In this document: piece by piece, positions 1 through 11,706 of the stretch
Layout of the letters: every line of letters begins with the position of its first letter
Numbering within the stretch: position 1 is the first letter of the stretch
Source: Lineolata rhizophorae
Lineage: Eukaryota > Ascomycota > Dothideomycetes > Lineolatales > Lineolataceae
Reading direction: 5' to 3'
DNA length: 64,000 bases
Assembly: GCA_010093515.1 (NCBI GenBank)
Contig: MU001693.1
Location: 245,487 to 309,486, forward strand
The notes under the pieces: model-generated
What the model saw: only the letters and a program-made list of their open reading frames with translations
Told to the model about the DNA's origin: nothing
Database searches by the model: none
Translations under genes and position numbers: made by a program

Positions 1-3000
1 CTGCGCCGGGTTTTCGACCGCGTTTTGTGCCGGCTGCGGCTGGCTTGGAACCGTTTTCTTGTTTGTGGATTTGTTTCTCTGCCCGGTGTCTTGATATCCC
101 ATCCCGTACCGATTTCTTTTACTTTGGCCTGGTTGTTTCCTACTTGCAGCTAGCTTACAACTCATGGCAACGAGGGATCGAGCAGCAAGCTTGATCATTT
201 ACTTTTTTCTTTCTTTTCTTTTCCTACTTCCCATTAGACCATTTCCTGTACAAACCTTTTTTTCTTATTAACTTTTTTTTATTTCCCACCCCTCTAAGTC
301 ACTTGTTTTGGTCGGAGTTTGGGAACAGTCCTTTGGCGAGAGACTTTTTAATCCAAATTTGCTTTGACTACTTGTGTTGTTTTGTACATATGCGGGATGA
401 CTTTCGTGCGAAGCCTTTTCCTATTTGGGTAATTGGTTTGGGGGATTTAGCGTGGCTTTTCGGGGGGGTTAGCGTTGCTGTTGCTGCGCTGTCCATGTGG
501 GGCTAGGGATTAAAGGGTAGTGATGAGTGGAACGGTGGGCTATGATATGAGTCTCGAGATTGACGAGGAAGACTAGTCAGATGGATGAATGGAAATGTGG
601 ATCTACAACGTATCTAGGTGCGGCATGAGCTCTGTCTGCCTATGAAGAGACGTGTACGCAAAGTTTCAAAGACAGTTTCCGGTCTTTATTCATGTGTTCA
701 TTGCGTCATCTGTCACGAGGCGTTTGTGATGAGTGGCAGTGCGCACAAGCTATGTCTTTGCTGTCGTGGCTGTACAGGTGTTTACGCATCATGAGTGAAG
801 TATCCGTCTTTGCTCAGTGAGCTCGTGGACTCATAAGGCTAGCAACCGCTTACTCTGCTAGCGGGTTGTTTTCCTCGTACACCTGCGTTCATTTGCTACA
901 AGTACCATCTTTTCCACTCTTGACAAGTATTACCTAGTCCCAACTACACGCTGCCCGCTAATTTGCCTACCAAAAGGGCATGTTCCTACCTCCACCATGC
1001 TCCAATCCACCCCCATGCCTAGGTTGTCAACCAACCACCGCAGCGCCTACCTACTTGCCACATCCAGTCCATTTTCCCCATTTGCCTCCCCATTCACATG
1101 CAGATAGGCCGCTAAATGCCCTTCCTCCACGTTCGACGATACCATCCGCGGGTTACTCCAACAAGAAGCAACCGCGCCCTTTTTCGAACGTTGGGCGGCC
1201 TCCCGATTCCCGATGGCCCGATCCGGCGTCGCGTAAGTACGCCTGAGCCTCAGCAGTCTCACGAAGTACACGTACGTACCTACGTATAGAGCATGCAGGT
1301 AGTCGCAGGGCGAATAACGCAGCGTAAAGCCCAGGGCAAAAGTCAAACAAAAAAGGCATCCTGTCTCAGTCTGACGGCGACAGAGAATTCCCCACAATCT
1401 AGATACATACGCAGAGGCGGCGGCTTACTGCACGGGCTCCGCTCTCCGAGACACATGGCTGCGCGCGCAGCCTGCCATGCTACTGCGGTGTATCTGTCTA
1501 GCCAGCTCTGAGCCAGCTTGCGCGGTCCTGCGGCGGGCCGACCAGCTAGCTGACGAGGCTCGACTTCAACTCGAGCCCCAGCCCACTTCGAGCTCACCAT
1601 GCATCCACGGCTAGGAGCGCAACCCCGAGCAAGCAAGCAAGCGCCCCATCTTGGCCTACGTAGGCCGCCGAGCAGACCGCGGCTGAGCGACGCGAGAAAA
1701 CCAACCACTCCCGCGGGCCCCGTGCCTTGCCCAACGCGGCCGCTTCGAAAAAGGGAAGAAATCAAGCCTTTTTGCGGGGTGGCCGCGGCGGCGGGCGGGC
1801 GGCAGGCGGCGGCAGACGCAGACGCGACGCGACGGGATGGGCGTTGTCTTCCTCCCCGGCGCTGCCGCCGCTGTTGGAAACCTTGTTGGTGGCGCCATCA
1901 GTCCACCGCATATGTAGCTGTGTGCGTGCAGGGGACGCACCACCACCACCACCTCCTCCACCACCAACTACCTGCCGCCAGCCGCCAACCACCGCCCGGG
2001 AGTGCATACATGGTGCCTGGCAGAGGCGCCGTTGCGGCGTTGGGGCGGGAAGCAAAGCAAGTTGCGCGCGCGCGGGGCCAACCGGGCGGTAGGGCTGCAT
2101 GGGTGTATGTGTACATAGGTACATACTACGTAGTTAAATAGGTGGGTGGTCCGCGCCCGTAACGGGGTACTGTACGTACGGAGAACGGAGCGCTGGGCGG
2201 ATATGTAGAGAGAGGCCTCGAGCTCGTTTTCGCTGCAGGAGTGCCCGCGGCGAAGCATCGAGGCAACGCGAGCGGCCGCCCGTGCCGCTTCTTAGCCATG
2301 TGCATACATGGAGCCCCGGGCTTGTTTGTTTCGAAACAAATCTTGCTTTGACGTCGGCTGCAGGGGCTCGCGGGTAGGGGAACCCTCAACCAGAGTGTGC
2401 GTGCGGGAGGGCACGGGCTCGGCGTTCGGCGTTGCTTATGCCGCTTGGAAGAGGAGACAGAAGGACATGGCAGGTTGTCGATGCGGTTCGGTGCGTGCAT
2501 GCGGCGCAGCAGCGCGGCTGAGGATGATGAGCGATCAGTCGCCTTTTCCCGTACGCGCCATTGTGGCCTATCGCAAGACGACATGACGGAGATCGCAATG
2601 AAGTCTATGCGGCGAGATTCCACGTCCTGTGCGGCTCGGTCTCGAATGAAGAAGGATCCTTTGGCTCAGAGTTGCCGAGCGCGAGAGCGGAAGCTCTGTA
2701 AAATTGCATGCGGCGAGGATGGGAGAATCGGGAGTTGCTCAGCGCTTGGAAAAATTGGCGAGGGAGAGGGAGAGAGGGTGGAGTGACTTGGCGGCTATGT
2801 ACTGCTCCGTAGGTACCCAGTCGCCGGTAATATGCTGTGCAAGGTCATCCGTGCGCTGCGGTTGCTGGGAGAAAGAAGTAACTAATTGTTGTATTGCTAT
2901 ATGGCTGGAGCGATAACATCTCTAGGTGCGTTTAGTGCTACGAAGTAGCCGCGGGGATTTTGTCTAATCCCGAAATGGCCTTTGCGAGTTGAGAACTCAA

Positions 3001-3371
3001 TGGTCAAATCACGGCTTTTAAAGGTCCTGATTAGCTGGTCTCCAACTTCCGAGGTTCTCGCTAAGCGGAATTCCCTCACTTCACCTAACAGACCGCAATG
3101 AAAATATCAACTGCAAGCTTTACTGAGAAATGCACAGAAATGTCCGCTTAGCTCTGCTATTGATCACCTTCAAAGTAGATTTCAAGCACTTTCAGCCCAA
3201 TCATGACCTTCATTCTTGATCGAAACTTTCCACCTAGTGCTACCCTTCACCTATCAACTCCGTGACAAGACCCTCACGACCAGCTTCCCGAAGCTGCTCG
3301 CCCAGCCAGAAAACTACGACCCACGACCTCGTCCCCACCCCCAAACCAACCCAATCCCTCTTTCCCCAAAA
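1..3371. other. Intergenic region, no gene supported
   Basis: No open frame here has a believable ATG, intron pattern or family motif. The first 300 bases are T-rich and could be the 3' untranslated region of a gene lying off the left edge, but nothing shows that directly. Bases 1000-2700 are GC-rich, with a CAC/CAT simple repeat and several TACGTA/TACCTA palindromic motifs near 1268-1290 and 2105-2180 that recur in other intergenic stretches of the window. The longest frames here are compositionally biased and overlap on both strands, the usual sign of GC-rich non-coding DNA. Confidence 0.6.
1935..1968. repeat. (CAC)n simple repeat
   Basis: An imperfect CAC/CCA trinucleotide tract lies in non-coding GC-rich DNA. 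It creates artificial poly-His, poly-Pro and poly-Gly frames on both strands, so frames across it should not be taken as genes. Confidence 0.8.
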
Positions 3372-4616
3372 ATGCCCTCCCGCAAAAAGCACACCAAGCT
3401 TCCCCTTGCCGACGGCTGGACCATCGTCACCACTACCACCAATCCCACCAGCAACCCAGCCTCGACGCCACGCCCTCGCACAACCACACCCCGCCCCGAC
3501 CGCGCCGCCCGCCGCGCCCTTGACCCGGCTGCAAGCGTGCCGGCCCTGCGCGCCCGCTTCGAGGCCACGCGCGCGCGGTGGCGGCGGTCGCGCGACGCGG
3601 CGGAGCTGCGCGCGGTCGTGGCCGGGCCGGTTGGTCGTGCCGGTGGCAGGGAGGCGGCGGGTCGGCATGGTGGGCACAGTGACGAGGGGCGTGGCGGCGG
3701 TGAGGAGGTTGCTGAGAAGGGGGAGGCGAGGGGTGATGGCGAGGGCGGGGGTGAGGCTGAGGGTAAGGGTGGAGCTGAGGACGAGGAAGGAGCTGGTGCG
3801 AGGGCGGGGGGCGAGGAGGTGGGTACGGGTGCGGTGCGGGATGCGGTTATGGTCGGGAGCGGGTGTTTTGCTGAGGAGAGCGTGGCGAGGAGTCGGGCGG
3901 CGATGTGGCAGTTTGTGATGTTTGTGGAGGTGGTTGGGCTTTTGGGTGCGTTGGCCTGTCGTGTTGAATTTCTGTTTTTCTTTTTGATTTTCTTGTTTGT
4001 TCCTTCCCCTCCCTCCCCGGTATTCTTTGGTGTGATCATGTGGGAAGGATAATATGGGCTCTTGCGATGTGCCGCTTGCTAATGTAAAATTCGCGCTTCA
4101 GAATCAGCCTCTGGACGGCATATCCAGCTGTACGCCCAAGAGCCAGACTATTTCCCGCTTGACGAGGAGTTCCTAGCTTCGTTCGACGTCATTGTTCTCA
4201 AACATCCGGCGGCAGTGGACGTCGTCTCATCCGTGACCTTTCTGTTCTGCCCGTTCGTACCTTGGAAGCTCATGCTTTTGTTCTTGGAACGTGGTGACCC
4301 TTCATTGTACATTGGAACGAATGTCTCCGAGCTTCTCGAAACTATGGAGCACGTTTGGAGGTAGGCATACACCAGATACGAGATCTTTGACACCAAAAAA
4401 GCGGTTTCGTTGTCTTACCATATCACTAGGGCAGAGGCAGCGGAGACGTCTGGCGTCGCCCTTACGGATGAAATTGGTACAGGAAGTCTCGACGACTACC
4501 GTTCCGCAGCAAGACGATTCTTGACTGGCCGAAAGGAATACAGCGTACCCAGATCAGATCTTAACGTTCCAGCGTTACATGGTTTGAAACTGTATTGGGC
4601 GTGCAAACCAGACTGA
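3372..4616 (+). CDS. SRR1-like domain protein
   Basis: Proposed exons are 3372-3945, 4102-4360 and 4430-4616, giving about 339 residues. The ATG at 3372 opens with a basic stretch followed by a DGW motif, common at the start of fungal SRR1-like proteins. Residues 70-150 form a low-complexity Arg/Gly/Glu linker. The SRR1-like domain starts near residue 155 with a VMVGSGCF segment and a WQFVMFVEVV helix. It continues in exon 2 with a QLYAQEPDYFPLDEEFL segment, an LKHP motif, and FLFCPFVPWKLMLLFL followed by SLYIGTNVSELL. These match the family pattern of an LGxG start, Q-DP-F and a late PxL-IGN element. The family is linked to circadian/light signalling in plants and to heme-related regulation in yeast and mammals; its biochemical activity is not settled. 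Both introns keep frame. The poor point is the unusually long acidic/Gly linker. Confidence 0.7.
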
Positions 4617-7600
4617 AGTTCGATAATGGGATCAAGCTGCCGCATGCTTAAGGGTAATCAACGAGCTACTAGTGTATGTCAATCGCTAATACAAATTGCA
4701 AGTAACTTGACCGTCAACTGGATTCATTTCTGAATTTTTAAATCTCGCTTAGGTTCAATCACTCGCGAAATTTATGGCTCAAAAATGAATTGCCCATGTC
4801 GAAAGCCTAACCAACTACCTAAAAGCCCTTGTATGTTCGAACTTAGCACTTCTAATGCTTCAGAAATTAAGGGAAAGATATAAACGCGCCTTTCACGCTC
4901 GTAACTTGCTTCTCGTTCCAGCAAGAGTTTCTCGAACTTGTTACCTGCCATAGCTTGAGTATATTCTGGTGAGTAAAGTCATAGCTCATGATATTCATAG
5001 CGTGCATCCTACTTCGAAAATATCCTTCATACGATAAATTAGACTCAAAATTGGACATTCTTCTTCAACAAGGGTGTTGTTGAAGTTCTGTTCTTATAGT
5101 TTTTGGATATTGATCTGCACCATTGCACAAATAACTTGGCAATAGAAGCTCTACTCCGCGTTTTTAAAGGCTCCTAGAATAAAATCTCTCGAATACTTGT
5201 AGAATTGTACTTCATTTAGATCTACGCCGGACTCCAGAAGCATTTTTGACTTTTTGCCCAGCTAGGAGAATGCCGCATGCATCAACCAGGATATCATGTT
5301 CCAATCAAACTCACCCAGACTTCTCACCCACTTCTCGGCAGCATATGCCACCCAGAAATGCCTAGAAAACTAGCCTCGAATGCCAGGAGATATTACTATG
5401 CGCACGGCTGAATCAAAAGGCTAAGACTTAAAAATTCCGCGACGTAGGAGCTCGAGGTTAGCATCGAAGTCCGTATTATTTGTTGCTGCAACAAGCTCAC
5501 CCTAGACATCGGAAAGACATAGGGATGCTAAGCAAACTTGCTGGTGAAATGAGGCGCAAGATTGGTAGGCTTCTGACTGGATAATATTCTATGTTGGTGA
5601 GGTACTGCTTGCATTATTTTAACTGGCCTTACGTTTACTTTCTGAACAGCAGCTTATTTTTCCGTGAAAACGAATAATTTCGGAAACGCCATAAACCCGT
5701 ATGGTAAGATCTACGTCGTATGTTTGGACTCTCTTCACCAAACAGAAGAAGCGTAGCTATTATGCGATGTGATGGGTTGGTAGTAAAGGGGAGCGGTGCG
5801 ACCAGTCAGAATGTTTGAAATCTCCTGATTTCGGGGAAAACTTTTACTAGAGCCAGCTCTGCCGCCGATCTAGTACTAAGTCAAGTTGCTGGCTGTCCGT
5901 GTTTCCCCTCTAGTCAACGAATATAGCAGCTGGTAAGTTTTTGATTCGCAGCTGGAGAAAATCCAGTCCAAGGTTTCTTTGGAGGGGGCGAGAGAGGTAG
6001 GTATTCAACTCCTTCGAATCTGTCGCCCTGTTAAACCACAAGAAGTGTCATGTTCTCTCAATTGCAGACAGCTGATGATTCATTCGCTCTAAGCGTTCGA
6101 GTGTTTGGGGAAGAGCTCCTATGTGAGAAATCACGCTGGCCCTAAAGACCTTATGTGCTTAATAAGATACGTAATGTGACCCGTCAAACTTCGACATTGA
6201 AATGTGGTAAATGATGGCCACTCTGGATAGCGAGCTTGTCCTCGGCGACGACCATCTTCGAAGTTGGAAGACTCCCTCATGTCCTTATCACTTCTTTGAA
6301 ATCATCAGCCTTGAAAAGCATCCAACGCGAAGGGAACTGTTAGACTCGTAAGAGCCTGTGATGTTAAATATGTAGATGATTGAAGTAGACGTGGTAGGAT
6401 TGGTATACATGCGCGCTCGCAGACGAAAGTGGTTGAAGTAGGGAACTAAGTATGGCATACGCAGTAGTTCGATGATCTTGGAAAACAGCCTACACAAACC
6501 GGATGTAGAAATGACGTAAATTTGACCCTTAGAGTTAAAAAGCAGATTGAATGTATGCAACGAAAAGGCGTTACTTTATGCAGTGTCTCTGAAGCTAGCA
6601 TTAACTTTATATAGTTCATTTCCCCCACAGCTTTGGTAGGCCAAGTGTGTAATCCAAGACGCCGGGCTTCCCAACAAGAAATACAAGAATGAGGAACAAG
6701 ACGTGAAAGGCCATTAGTCATTTAACCGCAAGCCTTTTGCATCATAGCATGGAAGGAAGTATACCGTACTATACCGCGTAGGTAGAAGAGATGGAGAGCA
6801 CCTGGGATGAGGTGAACAGTTGCGTAATTAGTCGTCCAAGTGCAGAGTTGGCAACATTGGCAATGGAGCTCCGCAGTTCCTGACGAATCCAAAAATAGAG
6901 AGCAAGCAGCACTCCGTACTTGTGGCCCGATCGACAACGTCACCGCAAGCCACCCCCGGTCTTTCAATCCAATTAACCTCCGCCATTAGCCGAACATCCA
7001 GGTGCTTTCGCTCGTCCAGCAAAACAGAGCCTTTCCTCGAGTTCCGAGAGATCCAGCACACCCACATCGTGTCCGCAGTGGAGCCAATACACTTACCGTG
7101 CCGCATTTGGGCTAAGGCTCGCTGGTCTTCCCTAGCGCGGGAACGGGAGGATTTTCCGCCACCCTGGAGAGTGCCCGGGGGAATAAGGTGACACCACGCG
7201 CCATCTTCGTACTTACATAGTACGCAAACTGCTGCAAATATCTGCGAAGTCGAATCCGTTGGGGTTTGTTGCAGACAGGCTGTAAAGGGCGTGCATTTTC
7301 GTCATCCGGCTTCGCGATGCGCGCAGGATGGCCTGCGCGCAATTTATCTGTGCGTGCTTTGCCTGCAGGGCCGAGGAAAGCAAAATAGGCCAAGGGGAAA
7401 ATTTTCTTGGACGGAGCTTCGAGAAAGGACAAAGTGGCCGACCAATTGTGGGGAGACAGCCGTTCCCGACCCACAAAGTGATGTGACGTCTGCAGGTCCG
7501 AGAGGGAGGGGAGGCCTGAATTCGGTCCCATGATCGCCGCATTCCCCTGCGTCTAGCTCGAGTTCTCGAATTCAATAAATATCGGCTAGCTCTTGCGGCG

Positions 7601-7741
7601 AGCCCGAAACCTCTTTGCTTTGGATTCCTCACCTCATCCCACACTCGTTGAAGATACGGTCAATTGGTAGCGATTTTCTGCACTTTGTACTACTCTTCGT
7701 CAACCTAAGGCTATTCGCATTTGCTGCCGGCAATAATAATC
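4617..7741. other. AT-richer intergenic region containing decayed gene
   Basis: No intact gene is visible between the SRR1-like gene and the GH17 gene. The stretch 4880-6300 carries minus-strand traces of an NLR-type gene, annotated separately. From 6300 to 7550 short frames occur on both strands, none with family motifs. The last 180 bases before 7742 contain an AATAAATA element near 7573 that could serve as a TATA-like box for the GH17 gene. Confidence 0.5.
4880..6300 (-). pseudogene. Decayed NACHT-type (fungal NLR-like) gene
   Basis: The minus strand carries protein-like fragments in NLR order, broken by stops and frame changes. A helical segment LERLERMNHQLSAIERT lies near 6050-6120. An ETLDWIF segment at about 5950-5980 recalls the motif that precedes the P-loop in fungal NACHT proteins. 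At 5838-5876 the translation reads Y-stop-IGGRAGSSKS, which lines up with the family consensus Y-W-I-S-G-K-A-G-S-G-K-S. The stop there is TAG in place of TGG, and one P-loop glycine has become serine. Further on, KMLLESGVDLN at about 5214-5247 and IAKLFVQWCRSIS near 5100-5145 look like the VxxLLExGADxN pieces of C-terminal ankyrin-like repeats. No start codon, intact frame or exon set can be built, so this is a dead gene. The family call is my inference from short motifs; limits are approximate. Confidence 0.45.
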
Positions 7742-8889
7742 ATGAGATTCCTCTCTGTCGCTACCGCTCTCATTGGCGCCATAACCGGTGCAGAGGCCTA
7801 CTGGAAAGGTTTTAATGTGTGAGTCTAAGCTTCACTTATTGGCCTGAGGCCGAGCTGTCTGTGCTGCCGTCAGTGCTCACTTAACCTCTCTTGCTCGACC
7901 TTGCGTGTACAATTTGGGCTTTTCTCGCAGCCAAATTTGACGATCGCATGTCATTGGAGCGTCTGAAAGTCGCAGCAATTGAAATCGACTGACAGTTAAA
8001 AGTGGCGCCAACAATCCCGATGGCTCCTGCAAGACTCAGGCCGACTGGGAAACCGCCTTCACGGTGATGCAATCCCAGCCTGGCTACTTCACCTCGTTCC
8101 GGCTCTTCGCCTCATCCGACTGCGACACGCTGGCGCGGGCTGTCCCCGCCGCCATCAGCACTGGTAGCCAGCTCCTCGTCGGCGTTTGGGCGACTGATGA
8201 TGGACATTTCGGCGCCGAGAAGGCTGCGCTCGAGGCCGCCATTAACCAGTATGGCACCGACTGGATGATTGCCATCAGCGTCGGCAGCGAGGACTTGTAC
8301 CGTGGTGACATCTCGGGCGACTATATGGCGCAGAAGATTTATGATGTCCGCGGGATGGTGCGGGCTATGGGCGTGGACAAGGAGGTTGGGCATGTGGATA
8401 CCTGGACTGCTTGGTGAGTTGACTTCGATTATTCCTAGCGCTGCGTGTACGACATGCGCGTGGTAAGTAACTAGTTAATGCGCAAAAATGCTAACGCACA
8501 ACGCGAACAGGGTCGATGCTGCCAACGAGGTCGTCATCACCGCCTGTGACTTCGTCGGTATGGACGGCTACCCCTATTTCCAAGGCGCCACCATCGAGCA
8601 AGCTCCCGAAGTCTTCTGGCAATCCGTGACCGACACGCGCAATGCCGTCAACCGCGTCAAGCCTGGCACCTGGGTCTGGGTGACCGAGACGGGCCACCCC
8701 GTCTCCGGTGATAACTTCGGCCCGTCCGTTGCGAGTGTCTCGAACGCGCAGAGCTATTGGAACCGCGTCGCGTGCGAGTGCTTCAACTCTGTCCACGTCT
8801 TCTGGTACGCGTACCAGGACTACAACTCCAACCCAAGCTTTGGCGTCATCGATGCCAACCTCAACTCTATCTACGACCTAAGCTGCTAA
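7742..8889 (+). CDS. Secreted GH17 endo-1,3-beta-glucanase
   Basis: Exons are 7742-7818, 8003-8413 and 8511-8889, giving 288 residues. The first 19 residues (MRFLSVATALIGAITGAEA) form a signal peptide. The mature protein starts YWKGFNVGANNPDGSC, typical of small fungal GH17 enzymes. Glu122 in VGSEDLYRG fits the proton donor, and Glu222 in TETGHPVSG fits the nucleophile of the (beta/alpha)8 barrel. A GYPYFQG loop and the VFWYAYQD segment near the C-terminus also match the family. GH17 enzymes cut or remodel beta-1,3-glucan in the cell wall. The acceptor of intron 1 was set at 8002 because only this joins codons to FNVGANN. There is no GPI-anchor tail or Ser/Thr-rich extension, so the product is probably secreted or loosely wall-bound. 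Neighbours suggest no operon-like link. Confidence 0.92.
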
Positions 8890-11706
8890 GTAGGTCATCG
8901 GCTGTCGAAGGTCGCTGAGATAAGTCGGCTTGATCGTGCATAATTGATGAACGGACGGATGTACGATATGCCAGGTGGAAGCGTGGAAGATAAAGCAATA
9001 AGATGTCGTAAAAGACATTTCACTGTACCTACTGCTGCATATAATCTTTAATGAGCAATAATGATGGATGGATTCAATAAAAATCTGTGCATCGCCGGAG
9101 AGCTGCAAGTAGTATTAAACATATAAACAGCCGACCGAAAACCCTTCTTACACAGTATTCAATTTGCTTACCCTGGGCGGGTGCTCTATGGCAAACCAAC
9201 ACCCTTCAAGGCACAGTTGTTTGACGAAACGCATTATGGTGGTGACCAAAGATTAGCGATCTTTCACGTGGCAAATCTTGTACAGAATATTTGCTTGGGT
9301 TAGTATCGCAAGAATGCCGCCCAACAAAAAGTAAATACGATTAGTAAGGTCGCGGATTCAACCATTGCACGTGATGATTAGAACCATCAAATAGGACCGT
9401 GATACGCTCTGTAAGCGTCTGCTTCATAATCCAAGTGTTGGCGCCGAGAAGTACGGCCGACGTTCGATTTTACGACTATCACCTAGACAACTTCCACTTT
9501 GGGAGAGCTTGGTATGTACTCGATTAGGGACAACCTGGGGAACGCGCGGTCAACTCCGGCTTGGTTCGTCCCGGCCGGGTCCTGAAAAATGCCGTAAGCG
9601 GTCGGGATCGCCACTGCCTTGAACACGGCGTCTGCCCAGAGCCTAGCTGGTAGCGGGCCGTTGGCAAGAACGCTACCACATCGCCATGGGGCGGGCCGAG
9701 GACTGTAGTCAGGGAGGAGTTGACCATGCTGGTGGTGCTCAGAGCAAGATTCCAACCCAAGTGGGAGTCAGATGCAACATTGGAATGCCTCAAATCTGAG
9801 GCCATGTACATTAGTAAGCTTTAGTTAGCGCGGGTCGCGAAAATCGGGCGATTCGCCGAAGATTAGCCGCGGACACCCCCCCTTCGGCCGAAGCGTGCCG
9901 GCATGGGAGTAAGAATATACCTATCTACCTACCTACCTACCTACCTGCCCAGAGCCTAATTCTTGGTGAAGTGGGTTTCGTATGTGGCCGCTGTCACGAG
10001 ACCCGCAATCGATCCTTCGAAGGCCGAATATCCGAACCCTTGCGATGAGACTCGCAAATCGATCCAATGCCTCTTTCTAGCCGTTTGTTGCGATGTTACC
10101 ACGTGCTGCGTTTGCTAGGGTTGCTGCAAACATGTCACTGTGTTCACAATGCTATAGGATCGACGTCCTTGGAGGTGAGGACAAAGAGGAGATTGCTTTT
10201 TGAGGGGAACGAATAAGGACAAAAGAGGAGAAAAGGTCGAATCAATTACAAAGAGCGATGTTGCCCTTGAAGGCATTTTCACATCGCGTCTCCGTCTCTC
10301 TACTGCAGGGTAGTAGGGACACGGAAACGTCAGTAGGCACCCAGTAAAGCTCTTAGTGCTCTAATCGGACAAAATCATTGGATGTCTTAACACTGGGAAA
10401 TATCCATACTTAAACTTCTGGACTATCTCTAGAACATCATCGTGGGACTGTTCAGGCGAATCAAATGTTCCCGAGAACTTGTCTCTAGTTCTTCCTTCGA
10501 GGTTGTTGAAAACTCCTAGATGAGCTTGTAAAACAAAGTACGCTCGCCTAATAGACAATTTTCACAACTTAGATCAGTTAAGGCTATAGCTACGTCCAAC
10601 GCATCTCAGACCACGTGGTTGAGGCTTGTATAAGGTGTCTACGCGTGAAGCTGCAATGACGTTAGACTTGGGTGCCGGAGGCCATCTAAAAGTGGCGTAT
10701 TAAATAAGACGTAGCAAGGATTGAAAGATAGATCGCAAAAATCTGGATCTAGAAAAATGAGACTGGTGAAAACTTGGCAAGTCCTCCTTGACGAGGAGCC
10801 TTGACCGCAAGGCGGCCAGGCATGCGGTGGTTATTATTATGGCTGACGAGTCGCCTCAAAGGGCCACGCGTGTCCCGGTTAGATGCGTGGGTCGCGGAGA
10901 ATATAGCAAGGGTGGAATCGAGATGGGTAGACGCTTTGACGAAAGAGTTTCCGGAAGATCACGAAGGATGCAGCGACCAGTGCGCGGTGGGTGAATTGTG
11001 TGTGAGACGTCTAGGCCGTCACATGCGTGCGCCCGGCCCAGTCGCGGGTGCGCCTGCTACTGCGGCAGGCGGCGGCCTGGCAACGCGCGTGGAGGCGGGA
11101 CCCCCTGCCCGTTTAGAACAACAACCGATGCGCCCAACTCCAGACACTCCTTCCCCAGCCACGGACTTCTTCCACCTCAACACCACCCACCCCGTGCCGG
11201 CGCGCACACCCGTTCCTTTCCCCGGATCGCCCTCGGACTACTAACCCCAGATACAGCATCTCCCGCCGCGGGGGACCACCGCCGACACGGCGACCGGCCG
11301 ACCACCTCCAGCACCGGACGCCACGACCGACCACGACGCCAGGGCCCCCAACAAGCGAAACTGCTGCACAGGGGGGATCTGGATCTTCACCGCCACCACC
11401 GGGATCGCAACCACGACGCTTCTGGCGCACGATTCCTACGTGGCACGGCACGGCTGCGCCTCCTGAAGGCTCTGGACTCACCGACGGATTCTTTTCCTGC
11501 TTGTACATACCTTGCATCGCCCCTACACCGCGGAGACACGGATCCAACAACCCCGTCCATGAAGTAGACCTGCGCCCATTAGGGAAGTCGGGAGCGTTCA
11601 CATTGCGCCGCGCAGCGTCGAGGCCTTGATTGAGCGCTTCTTCTCGAGCCTGCACATAACTACGTAATACCTACTTCGCCTCCTCCCATCTGCAATATTC
11701 GCAGCC
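8890..11706. other. Intergenic region, no gene supported
   Basis: The 2.8 kb between GH17 and nudE contains short frames on both strands with no recognisable motif. A CTAC tetranucleotide tract lies at 9919-9946. Bases 11000-11600 are GC-rich with overlapping frames of biased composition. This part may carry the nudE promoter and 5' untranslated region, but no distinct element could be assigned. Confidence 0.55.
9919..9946. repeat. (CTAC)n tetranucleotide repeat
   Basis: About six CTAC/CTAT units follow one another in non-coding DNA. Confidence 0.85.

Noticed and set aside
303-506. Short plus-strand frame with a hydrophobic C-terminus
   Set aside because: It starts at TTG, not ATG, lies in T-rich DNA and has no motif or splice support.
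10788-11655. Several overlapping frames on both strands before nudE
   Set aside because: Composition is GC-biased and no frame has a family motif or gene-like codon use; more likely promoter or leader DNA.
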